DNA of 64,000 nt from JADJPO01 sp963825645 (GTDB lineage Bacteria > Actinomycetota > Actinomycetes > Actinomycetales > Kineosporiaceae), in contig CAWGTT010000002.1 of NCBI GenBank assembly GCA_963825645.1, forward strand, positions 620,001-684,000, in the 5' to 3' direction. This document shows, in pieces, positions 43,420-52,151 of the stretch. The first letter of the stretch is position 1. Every line of letters begins with the position of its first letter. Below the pieces are notes generated by a model that saw nothing but the letters and a program-made list of their open reading frames with translations, searched no databases and was not told where the DNA came from. A program made the position numbers and the translations under genes.

Positions 43420-44381
43420 TGTCCCGAACCCGTCGGTCCGGGCCGGTTCTCGGTGCCGCCGTCGCTCTGATGCTGAGTGGCTGCGCCGGCTCCAAGCCCG
43501 AGCTGGTTTCTGCGCCGCTACCGCTGCGGACCGAGTGCGGCGCGGTGACCCTGGCACAGAACCCCTGGGTCGGCTACGACGCCAACCTGGCGGTGATCAG
43601 CTACCTGGCCCGCACCGACCTCGACTGCGCGGTGAAGGTGAAGGCCGAGGCGGAGACCGAGTCCTGGAAGCACCTCGCCGACGGCTCGGTGGACGCGATC
43701 CTCGAGAACTGGGGTCACGATGATCTCAAGAAGCTCTACATCGACGAGCGGAAGGTCGCCGTGCAGGGCGGGCTGACCGGCAACACCGGCGTGATCGGCT
43801 GGTACGTGCCGCCGTGGATGGCTCAGGAGTACCCGGACATCACCGACTGGCGCACCCTGAAGAAGCGCGCCAAGACGTTCCGCACCGACGCGTCGGGCGG
43901 CAAGGGGCAGTTCCTCGCCGGTGACCCCACGTACGTGACGAACGACGAGGCGCTGATCAGGAATCTCGACCTTGACTTCACCGTCGTCTACGCCGGCAGC
44001 GAGGAGAAGCTGATCGAGGCCTTCCGCGCGGCGGAGCGCGACCGCACGCCGCTGCTCGGCTACTTCTACTCTCCGCAGTGGCTGCTCTCTGAGATCCCTC
44101 TGGTGCACATCCCGCTGCCGGCCTATACCCCCGGCTGCGACGCCGACCCGAAGACGGTCAAGTGCGACTACCAGCCCTACGACCTCGACACGATCCTCAA
44201 CAGGGACTTCGCCTACTCCGGTAGCCCGGCCGCCGAGCTGATCCAGAACTTCGAGTGGACCAACGACGACCAGAACCAGGTCGCGCGGGACATCACCGAA
44301 GGAATGACGCCGGACCAGGCCGCCAGGAAGTGGCTGGACGCCAACCCGTCGGTGTGGAAGGCGTGGCTGCCCGCAGCCTGA
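43419..44381 (+). CDS. Glycine-betaine/choline-type ABC substrate-binding lipoprotein (OpuAC domain)
   Basis: 320 residues from ATG 43419; its first base is the last base of the preceding stop (TGATG). Signal peptide VLGAAVALMLSG with lipobox LSGC (Cys about residue 23) makes it a lipoprotein. OpuAC pattern: VTLAQNPWVGYDANLAVISY, DLDCAVKVKAEAETESWKHL, GSVDAILENWG, GNTGVIGWYVPPWMAQEYPDI and DRTPLLGYFYSPQWLLSEI. The aromatic residues (W/Y) fit a cage for quaternary amines. No permease or ATPase follows, so here it may serve as ligand sensor of the kinase. Confidence 0.92.
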   Translation: MSRTRRSGPVLGAAVALMLSGCAGSKPELVSAPLPLRTECGAVTLAQNPWVGYDANLAVISYLARTDLDCAVKVKAEAETESWKHLADGSVDAILENWGHDDLKKLYIDERKVAVQGGLTGNTGVIGWYVPPWMAQEYPDITDWRTLKKRAKTFRTDASGGKGQFLAGDPTYVTNDEALIRNLDLDFTVVYAGSEEKLIEAFRAAERDRTPLLGYFYSPQWLLSEIPLVHIPLPAYTPGCDADPKTVKCDYQPYDLDTILNRDFAYSGSPAAELIQNFEWTNDDQNQVARDITEGMTPDQAARKWLDANPSVWKAWLPAA

Positions 44382-44389
44382 TCGGCGTC

Positions 44390-45292
44390 TCAGCCCGGAG
44401 CGCTCACCACGTCGCGGCCGCGCGCCGTGGCGAGCACAGAACCGAGCAGCACCAAGGGGAAGCCAACGACGATGCCGAGCGTGAGCGGCTCATCGAGCAC
44501 TGCCACGCCGGCGAGCACGGCGACCGCCGGGTTGAGGTAGGTGATGACCGTCATTCGGGCCGGACCGACCTCGGCCACCAGCGCGAAGAACACCGCGAAC
44601 GCCAGTGCGCTGCAGATCAGACCCAGGACGGCGACCGCCGCCCACGCCCGCACAGTGACCCGCTCGTCGGGCCAGGTGAGGACCGCGATCGGCGCGTAGA
44701 CGACCGCGGTGACGGTCAGCGCGGCGGCGCTCACCCCCAGCCCCGGAACCCCGGCCAGCCGGGTCGAGGCGAGGATGGGGCCGAGGGCATACCCGACCAC
44801 GGCGCACAAGGCCGTCAGCACCGACAGCACGTCGCCCCCACCCAGGTCGAGACCGGCGAGAGCGGCGACCCCACAGATGCCGACCAGCAGACCGAGCATC
44901 CGCCGGGTATCCAGCCTGTGCTCCAGGCCGAGCAGACGGCTGAACAGCAATGCCATCAACGGCACCGCCGCGATCAGCAGCGCCGTGAGCGCGCTGGTCA
45001 GTCGCAGCTCGGCATAGCCGAGCGCGACGAACGGCACCGCGATCTCCACGGTCGCGAACACCAGGACCCACCGCCAGACCGCGCGCACCGGAGCGAGGGA
45101 CCCGCGGGCCGCCGCGAGCGGAAGCAGGACCGAAGCGGCGAGCGCCGTCCGGCCGAACACCACCACCGGCGGGGACAGCTCACCCACGGCGATCTTGATG
45201 AAGAGGTAGGGGATGCCCCAGATCACCGACAGGGATCCGAACAGCACCCAGCCACGACGCGACACGCCGCCAGTGTTGCCGATCAACATCAT
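44390..45292 (-). CDS. DMT/EamA-family transporter
   Basis: 300 residues with ten hydrophobic segments in two EamA repeats, e.g. VLFGSLSVIWGIPYLFIKI, VLVFATVEIAVPFVALGYAE, TALLIAAVPLMALLFSRLLG, LIAAVPLMALL and AAVAVLGLICSALAFAVFFA, VAVLAGVAVLDEPLT. The PxxE-like VLDEPLTLG at the end of repeat two is typical. Drug or metabolite exporters such as RhtA/YdcZ relatives belong here; the substrate is unknown. It is convergent with the operon at 44381 (9-base gap) and divergent from the hydrolase at 45415. A GTG at 45265 is an alternative start. Confidence 0.92.
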   Translation of the reverse strand: MMLIGNTGGVSRRGWVLFGSLSVIWGIPYLFIKIAVGELSPPVVVFGRTALAASVLLPLAAARGSLAPVRAVWRWVLVFATVEIAVPFVALGYAELRLTSALTALLIAAVPLMALLFSRLLGLEHRLDTRRMLGLLVGICGVAALAGLDLGGGDVLSVLTALCAVVGYALGPILASTRLAGVPGLGVSAAALTVTAVVYAPIAVLTWPDERVTVRAWAAVAVLGLICSALAFAVFFALVAEVGPARMTVITYLNPAVAVLAGVAVLDEPLTLGIVVGFPLVLLGSVLATARGRDVVSAPG

Positions 45293-45300
45293 GATCGACT

Positions 45301-45370
45301 TCCGGATTCACCACAACCCTGGCCTACGACGAGATACGCCCCCGGATCAGGGGGTTGTGGTGAATCCGGA
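45301..45370. promoter_or_regulatory. Large inverted repeat between divergent genes
   Basis: TCCGGATTCACCACAACCC (45301-45319) and GGGTTGTGGTGAATCCGGA (45352-45370) are a perfect 19-bp inverted repeat with a 32-base centre. It sits in the shared promoter region of the DMT exporter and the hydrolase, 9 bases from one ATG and 44 from the other start. Such symmetry fits two half-sites of a dimeric or tetrameric regulator, or a hairpin in either leader. No regulator gene is adjacent. Confidence 0.75.
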
Positions 45371-45414
45371 TGGTCGACGACGCTGGACCGTCACGGCAGA
45401 GGGTGGAGGTCACG

Positions 45415-46638
45415 GTGAGCGACTCGATCGAGGCCGACCCTAGGGAGGTCGGCATGGACCGCACTGCGCTGGCCCGGGTCGACACGGCGTTGCAGCTCTA
45501 CATCGACGACGGACGGATCCCCGGCTACCACCTGGTGATCGCACGGCGCGGCCGGGTGGTGCACGACACGATGAGCGGACTGCGGGACCTGCAGACCGAC
45601 CGGCCGGTCACCGCCGACACGCTGTGGCGGATCTACTCCCTGACCAAGCCGATCACGTCCGTCGCGGCCCTGATGCTCTATGAGGAGGGCGCCTTCCAGC
45701 TCACCGACCCGGTGGCGCGGTACCTGCCGGCGTTCGCCGACCAACGCGTGTACGTCAACGGTTCGGACCTCAAGATGGTCACCACACCGACCTCCGAACC
45801 GGTCCGGATCTGGCACCTGCTCACCCACACCTCGGGACTCACCTACGGATTCCACCGCAATCATCCGGTCGATGCGGTCCTGCGGTCCCGGGGGTATGAG
45901 TGGGCCAGCCCGCCGGGTGTCGATCTCGAGACCGCGGTGGACTTCTACGCGAGCCTGCCCCTGCTGTTCACCCCGGGCACCGAATGGAACTACTCCCTTG
46001 CCCACGGGGTGCTCGGCCGGCTGCTCGAAGTGGTCTGCGGGCAGCCGCTGGACGAAGTGGTCCGCGACCGGGTCACCGGCCCGCTGGGCATGCACGACAC
46101 GGCATTCCGGGTGCAGGGCAGGGACGTCGAGCGGCTCGCCACCCTGTACGTCGCGACCGCTGCCGGCGGGATGGCCCCGCAGCGCCAGCTGGGTGACATG
46201 ATCCTCGACCCGCCGCTGCTGGACGGCGGGGGCGGGCTGGCCTCGACCGCGGCAGACTGTCACCGGTTCGCCCAGATGCTGGCCCGGGGCGGCGAGCTCG
46301 ACGGGGTCCGGCTGCTCGGACCGCGCACTGTCGCCTACATGACCCGCAACCATCTGCCCGGCAACGCCGACATGCAGACGTTCGGTCGGCCGGTCTTCGC
46401 CGAGATTCCTTTGTATGGAGTCGGTTTCGGCCTGGGCGTCGCCGTTGTCGTCGATCCCGTCGCGGCCCGCATGGTCTGTTCGGCCGGCGAGTACAACTGG
46501 GGCGGCCTTGCCAGTACGACGTTCTGGGTCGACCCGGTCGAGGACCTCACCGTGGTGTTCATGACCCAGCTGATGCCCTCCAGCAGCTACCCGCTGCGGC
46601 AGCTGCTGCGCCAGACGATCTACGGAGCGGTGCGCTGA
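45415..46638 (+). CDS. Beta-lactamase-fold serine hydrolase (class C/esterase type)
   Basis: 407 residues from GTG 45415 with GTGGAGG 5 bases upstream. The serine beta-lactamase-like fold: RIPGYHLVIARRGRVVHD, LWRIYSLTKPITSVAALML with the SxxK Ser-Leu-Thr-Lys, then GTEWNYSLAHGVLGRLLEVVCG with the Tyr of the YxN-type motif (YSL here, so Asn is missing), and GLGVAVVVDPVAA, SAGEYNWGG. Esterases of family VIII and LovD-like acyltransferases share this. There is no signal peptide, so an intracellular esterase is more likely than a cell-wall enzyme. Confidence 0.88.
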   Translation: MSDSIEADPREVGMDRTALARVDTALQLYIDDGRIPGYHLVIARRGRVVHDTMSGLRDLQTDRPVTADTLWRIYSLTKPITSVAALMLYEEGAFQLTDPVARYLPAFADQRVYVNGSDLKMVTTPTSEPVRIWHLLTHTSGLTYGFHRNHPVDAVLRSRGYEWASPPGVDLETAVDFYASLPLLFTPGTEWNYSLAHGVLGRLLEVVCGQPLDEVVRDRVTGPLGMHDTAFRVQGRDVERLATLYVATAAGGMAPQRQLGDMILDPPLLDGGGGLASTAADCHRFAQMLARGGELDGVRLLGPRTVAYMTRNHLPGNADMQTFGRPVFAEIPLYGVGFGLGVAVVVDPVAARMVCSAGEYNWGGLASTTFWVDPVEDLTVVFMTQLMPSSSYPLRQLLRQTIYGAVR

Positions 46639-46641
46639 GAT

Positions 46642-47604
46642 GTGCACATGCTGATCCGGGCGATGCGCCGCACCGACTGGCCCGAGGTGGCCGACATCTA
46701 CTGCCAGGGCATCGCCACCGGCGACGCGACGTTCGAGACCGAGGTCCCGAGCTGGACGGAGTTCGACTCCTCCCGCAACCCGGTGCTGCGACTGGTGGCC
46801 ACTGGGGGCCGCGACGTGCTCGGGTGGGCCGCGGCCCTACCCGTCAGCAGCCGGCCGGTCTACCGCGGCGTGGTCGAGCACTCGGTCTACGTGGCGGACG
46901 CCGCGCGGGGTCGCGGCGTCGGCCGTGCCCTGCTGACGACACTGGTCGACCTCGCCGAGCGCTGTGGGGTATGGACGCTACGGTCAGGGATCTTCCCCGA
47001 GAACGCGGCCAGCCTCGCCCTCCACGCGCAGTGCGGATTCCGTGAGGTGGGCCGGCACCGCCGCCTCGGCTTCGGCAACGGGCGCTGGCGTGACGTCGTC
47101 CTCGTCGAGCGCCGCGCGCTGGGTCTCGGTGACGCCCGCCCGTTCCTGCGGGCGGTGGCCCCTGTGGCAGGCCCCGATGTGGCTCGGACCGTTGCGATGC
47201 TCCGCGCCGCGGGCCTGCCGCCCGACGGACTGAGTGACTGCTGGCTGCTGCTGGTCGCCGACGAGGCGGTAACCGGCGGAGCCCTGGTCGGCGCGGCCGC
47301 CCTGGAACGCCACCTCGACGAGAGCGGCGCCGCCTACCTCTTCCGCAGCGTCGTCGTCGACCCGACCGTCCGCAAGGGCGGGCTGGGGCGCCGTCTGGTC
47401 GCCCGAGCACTGGACGTCGCCGACGCCGCCGAGGGCGGCCGCGCCCGGGTCGTGCTACTCACCATCACCGACGACGCGGCGCAGTTCGTCAGCGCCATGG
47501 GGTTCCGGCGGGCCCACCGGGTGGAGCTGCCGGCAGCGCTCGGCGAATCGGCCCAACTGCGGGGAGCCTGCCCCGACACGGCGAGTGCCTGGGTGCGCGG
47601 CTGA
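46642..47604 (+). CDS. Double GNAT protein (PAT-like plus ArsN2-like)
   Basis: 320 residues; starts at GTG 46642 or ATG 46648, 3-9 bases after the hydrolase stop. The N-terminal domain (1-160) matches phosphinothricin-acetyltransferase-like GNATs: IRAMRRTDWPEVADIYCQGI, DATFETEVPSWTEF, EHSVYVADAARGRGVGRALL and SGIFPENAASLALHAQCGFR. The C-terminal domain (175-310) matches the ArsN2 type: MLRAAGLPPDGLSDCWLLLV, GAAALERH, AYLFRSVVVDPTVRKGGLGRRLVARAL and LLTITDDAAQFVSAMGFRR. Both acetyl-CoA loops are intact. A fusion of the two could detoxify amino-acid-like arsenicals or glufosinate-type compounds; no ars genes are next to it. Confidence 0.88.
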   Translation: MHMLIRAMRRTDWPEVADIYCQGIATGDATFETEVPSWTEFDSSRNPVLRLVATGGRDVLGWAAALPVSSRPVYRGVVEHSVYVADAARGRGVGRALLTTLVDLAERCGVWTLRSGIFPENAASLALHAQCGFREVGRHRRLGFGNGRWRDVVLVERRALGLGDARPFLRAVAPVAGPDVARTVAMLRAAGLPPDGLSDCWLLLVADEAVTGGALVGAAALERHLDESGAAYLFRSVVVDPTVRKGGLGRRLVARALDVADAAEGGRARVVLLTITDDAAQFVSAMGFRRAHRVELPAALGESAQLRGACPDTASAWVRG

Positions 47605-47741
47605 CCGAAGGCATGATCCACTGCACACCGGGCGCACCGGATGACAGTCGAGCCTGCGGTTCGCCGGGCACCGACGGGCTCACAGGAACCGCACAGCCTC
47701 CCCTCGGCCGCCGTACAGCCTGCCTGGTCAGGCTGGTGGGC

Positions 47742-48476
47742 ATGACGGTTCAGAACTCCACTGCTACGGCGAAGCTCACCCGGCCCGATGGCTCTGCGGT
47801 CAAGGTGCTGGTGGTTGACGACGAGGCCTCGATCGCCGAGCTGCTCTCGATGGCGCTGCGCTACGAGGGCTGGGACGTGCAGACCGCCGGCACCGGCCTG
47901 GCCGCCGTCCGTACCGCCCGGCAGATGCGGCCCGACGTGGTGGTGCTCGACATGATGCTGCCCGACATCGACGGCATGGAGGTGCTGCGCCGCCTGCGCG
48001 GCGCCGGGGACGACGTCCCGGTGCTCTTCCTGACCGCGCGGGACGGGGTGGAGGACCGGGTGGCCGGGCTGACCGCCGGTGGTGACGACTACGTGACCAA
48101 GCCGTTCAGCCTGGAGGAGGTCGTGGCCCGGCTGCGGGCGCTGATCCGGCGTTCCGGGGCCACGGTGCGCGAGGAGTCCACCATGGTGGTGGGCGACCTG
48201 ATGCTCGATGAGGACTCCCACGAGGTGCGCCGAGGTGGGGCGGAGATCACGCTCACGGCAACGGAGTTCGAGCTGCTGAGGTACCTGATGCGCAACCCGC
48301 GCCGCGTGCTCAGCAAGGCCCAGATCCTGGACCGGGTCTGGAACTACGACTTCGGCGGCCAGGCGAACGTCGTCGAGCTGTACGTGTCCTACCTGCGCAA
48401 GAAGGTGGACGCCGGGCGCGAACCGATGATCCACACCATCCGGGGAGTGGGCTACACGATCCGGCCGGCGCCGTGA
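47742..48476 (+). CDS. OmpR/PhoB-type response regulator
   Basis: 244 residues from ATG 47742. Receiver: VLVVDDEASIAELLSMAL, phosphoacceptor Asp in VVVLDMMLPDIDG, Thr in LFLTARD, Lys in YVTKPFSLEE. Winged helix: GGAEITLTATEFELLRYLMR, RVLSKAQILDRVWNYDFGGQ and VELYVSYLRKKVD...IHTIRGVGYTIR. It is a close relative of the TcrA/PrrA-type actinobacterial regulators. It overlaps the kinase by 4 bases (GTGA) and forms an operon with it. Confidence 0.95.
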   Translation: MTVQNSTATAKLTRPDGSAVKVLVVDDEASIAELLSMALRYEGWDVQTAGTGLAAVRTARQMRPDVVVLDMMLPDIDGMEVLRRLRGAGDDVPVLFLTARDGVEDRVAGLTAGGDDYVTKPFSLEEVVARLRALIRRSGATVREESTMVVGDLMLDEDSHEVRRGGAEITLTATEFELLRYLMRNPRRVLSKAQILDRVWNYDFGGQANVVELYVSYLRKKVDAGREPMIHTIRGVGYTIRPAP

Positions 48477-50044
48477 TAGCCGCCGGCGGCCGGTCGCGGC
48501 GGCCGGCGACCCTTCGCACCCGCCTGCTGTTCACCATCGCGACGCTGAGCAGCGCGATCAGCCTGGCCGTCGGCGGCATCGCTCTGCTGGCGCTGCACCG
48601 GATGGCCGTCGACGGCGTCGATGCGCAGCTGACGAACGTGTACCAGCGTTCTCTCACCCCGCCGAACCCGGCGCCGTCGGCCGACCTCCCGCCGGCCGGC
48701 CTGACCGCGACCGACAGGCTCCACTCCTTCCTGGAACGCCCGGGCCAGGCGGTCGGAACCCTGGCCGCCGAGATCGACGGCGGATCGCGCACCCCGCGGG
48801 CCACCGCCGCGGTGCTCGACCCGTCGGGCACGGCCGTCGACCTGGACGCGGCGGCCGCGGGGGCGCTGGTCGCGCACACCTCTACGCAGCCGGCCACGGT
48901 CACGCTGGCGGGTTGGGGCGACTACCGCGTCGCGGCCGCCCCGGCGCCGAGGGACTCCGGGTTCACCGTGCTGGTCGGCCTGCCCCTGACCGATGTACAG
49001 ACCACGGTCTACCGCCTGGCGGGAGTGCTGGCGGTGGTGACGCTGCTCGGGGTCGGTGCCGTACTGGCCGTGGGCTCGGCCCTGCTCCGGGTCGCGCTGC
49101 GCCCTCTCGACCGGGTCCGCGCCACGGCCACCAGGGTCGCCGAGCTACCGCTCGAGCGCGGCGATGTCGTTCTGGCCGAGAGAGTCCCGGACGCCGATCC
49201 GCGCACCGAGGTCGGCCAGGTGGGCGCCGCGCTCAACCGGATGCTGGAGCACATCGCCAGCGCGCTGGCCGCCCGACAGGCCAGTGAGACGAGGCTGCGC
49301 CGGTTCGCCGCCGACGCCAGCCACGAGCTGCGCACCCCGCTCGCCTCGGTACGGGGCTACGCCGAGCTGATGCGCCGCCGTCCTGAGCCGCTGCCTGCGG
49401 ATGTGGCCCGTGCGGTGGGCCGGGTGGAGTCCGAGGCCGCGCGGATGGGCGCCCTGGTCGAGGACATGTTGCTGCTGGCCCGACTCGACGAACACAGGCC
49501 GCTGGCGCGCCACGTGATCGACCTCACCCGGGTGGTGACCGAGGTGGCGCAGGACGCCATGGTGACCGGCCCCGCCCACGAGTGGCGGCTCCACGTGCCG
49601 CGACAGGAGGTCACCGTGCTCGGGGACGCCGCTCGGCTCACCCAGGTGCTGGTCAACCTGCTCGCCAACGCCCGGGCTCACACCCCGGCCGGCACGACGG
49701 TCCACGTCACGCTGAGCGTCGAGCCGCCGGCGGGGGGCGGACCGGACGGCCACCAGCAGGCCGTTCTGGTAGTCCAGGACGACGGCCCGGGGATGGCTGC
49801 CGATCTGGCCGCAGAGGCCTTCCAACGGTTCACCCGGGCAGATGAGTCACGCTCCCGCACCGCCGGAAGCACCGGCCTGGGACTGGCCATCGTCGATGCC
49901 GTGATCCGCGCGCACGGCGGCAGCGCGCAGCTGGACAGTGTCACGGGTGCCGGCACCACCGTGACAGTCCGGCTGCCGGCCACGGTGCTCGGAGGCATCA
50001 CCGACGACCGCACCCACTTGATCAGCGCCACGGTGAAGTCATGA
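48473..50044 (+). CDS. Membrane sensor histidine kinase
   Basis: 523 residues from GTG 48473, in a 4-base overlap with the regulator. Two membrane helices (about 21-45, LLFTIATLSSAISLAVGGIAL; about 180-203, GVLAVVTLLGVGAVLAVGSALL) enclose an extracellular sensor of about 130 residues. Then HAMP, HisKA (FAADASHELRTPLASVRGYAEL, phospho-His) and HATPase (LVNLLANARAHTPAG, VVQDDGPGMAADLAAEAFQRF, STGLGLAIVDAVIRAHGG). A normal EnvZ/PhoR-type kinase. The signal is unknown; no target gene is obvious nearby. Confidence 0.95.
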   Translation: MIAAGGRSRRPATLRTRLLFTIATLSSAISLAVGGIALLALHRMAVDGVDAQLTNVYQRSLTPPNPAPSADLPPAGLTATDRLHSFLERPGQAVGTLAAEIDGGSRTPRATAAVLDPSGTAVDLDAAAAGALVAHTSTQPATVTLAGWGDYRVAAAPAPRDSGFTVLVGLPLTDVQTTVYRLAGVLAVVTLLGVGAVLAVGSALLRVALRPLDRVRATATRVAELPLERGDVVLAERVPDADPRTEVGQVGAALNRMLEHIASALAARQASETRLRRFAADASHELRTPLASVRGYAELMRRRPEPLPADVARAVGRVESEAARMGALVEDMLLLARLDEHRPLARHVIDLTRVVTEVAQDAMVTGPAHEWRLHVPRQEVTVLGDAARLTQVLVNLLANARAHTPAGTTVHVTLSVEPPAGGGPDGHQQAVLVVQDDGPGMAADLAAEAFQRFTRADESRSRTAGSTGLGLAIVDAVIRAHGGSAQLDSVTGAGTTVTVRLPATVLGGITDDRTHLISATVKS

Positions 50045-50115
50045 CCCATGCGATGGTTCGCACCTCACCCTCGCGGTGATCACCGGGACCAGGGCAGCCT
50101 TTGGTCGCTTGCGGG

Positions 50116-50157
50116 GTTACTTATCAGTAGGCATCATGAAGGTTACTGGCGAGTAAC
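50116..50157 (+). promoter_or_regulatory. Two TetR-type operator sites before the acyl-CoA dehydrogenase gene
   Basis: A perfect palindrome GTTACT-GGCG-AGTAAC at 50142-50157 and an imperfect copy GTTACT-TATC-AGTAGG at 50116-50131. The centres are 26 bp apart. The gene starts at 50188. TTACT(N4)AGTAA-like sites near fatty-acid oxidation genes are bound by TetR-family regulators in other actinobacteria; the regulator is not in this window. Confidence 0.65.
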
Positions 50158-50187
50158 TCGCCGAGCCGAGCCGATGGGGGCCCGACA

Positions 50188-52047
50188 ATGAGCCACTACA
50201 AGCACAACCTTCGCGACGTCGAGTTCGCCCTGTTCGAGGTACTTGGCCGCGACCGGGTCCTCGGCAGCGGCCCCTTCGCCGAGGTCGACGGCGAGACCGC
50301 CCGTCATATGCTGGCCCAGGTCGCCAAGCTCGCCACCGACAAGCTGGCGGCGTCCATGATCGACTCAGACCGGAAACCGCCGGTCTTCGACCCGGCGACC
50401 CACTCAGTGGCCCTGCCGGAGTCGTTCCGGGCCAGCTACCGCGCCTACGTGGACAGCGAATTCTGGCGCTCCGACCTGCAGCCGGAGATCGGTGGCCACC
50501 CCGTGCCCCCGTCGATGCGCTGGGCGATGGCCGAGTTCGTGCTCGGCGCCAACCCCGCCATCCACATGTACGGCACGGGCTTCTCCTTCGCCCGGATCGT
50601 CTACGACCTCGGCAACGAGGAGCAGAAGAAGATCGCCGGCCACATGGTCGAGCGGCACTGGGGCTGCACCATGGTGCTCACCGAGCCGGACGCCGGCTCC
50701 GACGTCGGCGCGGGCCGGACCAAGGCCGTTCAACAGCCCGACGGCACCTGGCACATCACCGGCGTCAAGCGCTTCATCACCAGCGGAGACGCCGACATCT
50801 TCGACAACATCGTGCACCTGGTCCTGGCCCGCCCAGAGGGGGCCGGCCCGGGTACCAAGGGCCTGTCCCTCTTCATCGTGCCGAAGCACCACATCAACCC
50901 CGAGACGGGTGAGATGGGCGAGCGCAACGGCGTCTTCGCCACCAACGTCGAGCAGAAGATGGGCCTGAAGGTCTCCGCCAGCTGCGAGCTGCGCTTCGGC
51001 GAGGTCGATGGGATCCCGGCCGTCGGCACCCTGGTCGGCGACGTCCACGACGGCATCGCCCAGATGTTCAAGGTGATCGAGGCCGCGCGGATGTTCGTGG
51101 GCACCAAGGCGATCGCCACCCTGTCGACCGGCTACCTGAACGCCCTCGAGTACGCCAAGCACCGGGTCCAGGGGCCCGACCTGACCCAGATGACCGACAA
51201 GACCGCTCCTCGGGTCACGATCACCCACCACCCCGACGTGCGCCGCTCCCTGATGCTGCAGAAGAGCTACGCCGAGGGCCTGCGCGCACTGGTGCTGTAC
51301 ACCGCCAGCCAGCAGGACGCGATCTTCATGGCCGACGCCGCGGGCGAGCACGACGAGATGGCCGAGCGGATGAACGGTCTGTTGCTGCCGCTCGTCAAGG
51401 GATGCGGCTCAGAGCGGTCCTGGGTGCTGCTGGGCACCGAGAGCCTGCAGACCTTCGGCGGCTCCGGCTTCCTGCAGGACTACCCGATCGAGCAGTACGT
51501 GCGGGACGCGAAGATCGACACCCTGTACGAGGGCACGACGGCGATCCAGGGCATGGACTTCTTCTTCCGCAAGATCGTGCGGGACAAGGGTCAGGCGCTG
51601 ACCCACGTGGCCACCCTGATCTCCGAGTTCGTCAAGGACGACAGCGGGGACGGCACACTCGCCGTCGAGCGTGAGCTGCTCGGCAAGGCCCTGGACGACG
51701 TCCAGGGAATCGTCGGCACGATGGTCGCAGCGACGATGTCGAGCCACCCGAAGGCCGAGGGTGGCGACACCCGCAACGTCTACAAGGTCGGCCTGAACAC
51801 CACCCGTCTGCTGCTCTCAGCCGGCGACCTGGTGATCGCCTGGCTGCTACTGCGTGGCGCCGAGGTGGCCCTTGCCGCCCTGAACGGGCCCGAGACGCTT
51901 CCGGCGTCGGAGGTGCGCTTCTACCAAGGCAAGGTGGCAGCGGCCCGGTTCTTCGCCCGCAACGTCCTGCCGAAGCTGTCCGCGGAGCGGGCGATCGCCG
52001 AGTCGGTCGACCTGTCGCTGATGGAGCTGGACGAGGCCGCGTTCTGA
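50188..52047 (+). CDS. Acyl-CoA dehydrogenase (long FadE type)
   Basis: 619 residues from ATG 50188, matching the long actinobacterial FadE branch (about 610 residues). FAD domain: HWGCTMVLTEPDAGSDVGAG, WHITGVKRFITSGDADI and GLSLFIVPKHHINPETGE. The catalytic base is Glu in YEGTTAIQGMDFFFRK. C-terminal extra domain from about residue 470. It would carry out the first oxidation of beta-oxidation with FAD. It is preceded by two TetR-type operators and convergent with katG across a terminator hairpin. MSHYKHNLRDVEFALFEVLG is the usual N-terminus of this branch. Confidence 0.95.
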   Translation: MSHYKHNLRDVEFALFEVLGRDRVLGSGPFAEVDGETARHMLAQVAKLATDKLAASMIDSDRKPPVFDPATHSVALPESFRASYRAYVDSEFWRSDLQPEIGGHPVPPSMRWAMAEFVLGANPAIHMYGTGFSFARIVYDLGNEEQKKIAGHMVERHWGCTMVLTEPDAGSDVGAGRTKAVQQPDGTWHITGVKRFITSGDADIFDNIVHLVLARPEGAGPGTKGLSLFIVPKHHINPETGEMGERNGVFATNVEQKMGLKVSASCELRFGEVDGIPAVGTLVGDVHDGIAQMFKVIEAARMFVGTKAIATLSTGYLNALEYAKHRVQGPDLTQMTDKTAPRVTITHHPDVRRSLMLQKSYAEGLRALVLYTASQQDAIFMADAAGEHDEMAERMNGLLLPLVKGCGSERSWVLLGTESLQTFGGSGFLQDYPIEQYVRDAKIDTLYEGTTAIQGMDFFFRKIVRDKGQALTHVATLISEFVKDDSGDGTLAVERELLGKALDDVQGIVGTMVAATMSSHPKAEGGDTRNVYKVGLNTTRLLLSAGDLVIAWLLLRGAEVALAALNGPETLPASEVRFYQGKVAAARFFARNVLPKLSAERAIAESVDLSLMELDEAAF

Positions 52048-52098
52048 CCCTGATCCCGCAGCGGGGTCGCTGCTCAGCACGCAGCAGGTGGGTGAAGG

Positions 52099-52135
52099 AC
52101 GTTCAGGTCGGGCTGACGACGCCCGACCTGAACGT
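52099..52135. terminator. Bidirectional terminator hairpin
   Basis: ACGTTCAGGTCGGGC (52099-52113), a 7-base loop, and GCCCGACCTGAACGT (52121-52135) make a perfect 15-bp stem between the convergent acyl-CoA dehydrogenase and katG genes. There is no T-run, as is common in high-GC actinobacteria. Confidence 0.85.
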
Positions 52136-52151
52136 CGGGATCAGGCATGAA

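Noticed and set aside
45391..46647. 418-codon open frame antisense to the beta-lactamase-fold hydrolase
   Set aside because: His/Gln/Arg-rich shadow typical of high-GC DNA. The plus strand has the SxxK motif and a ribosome binding site.
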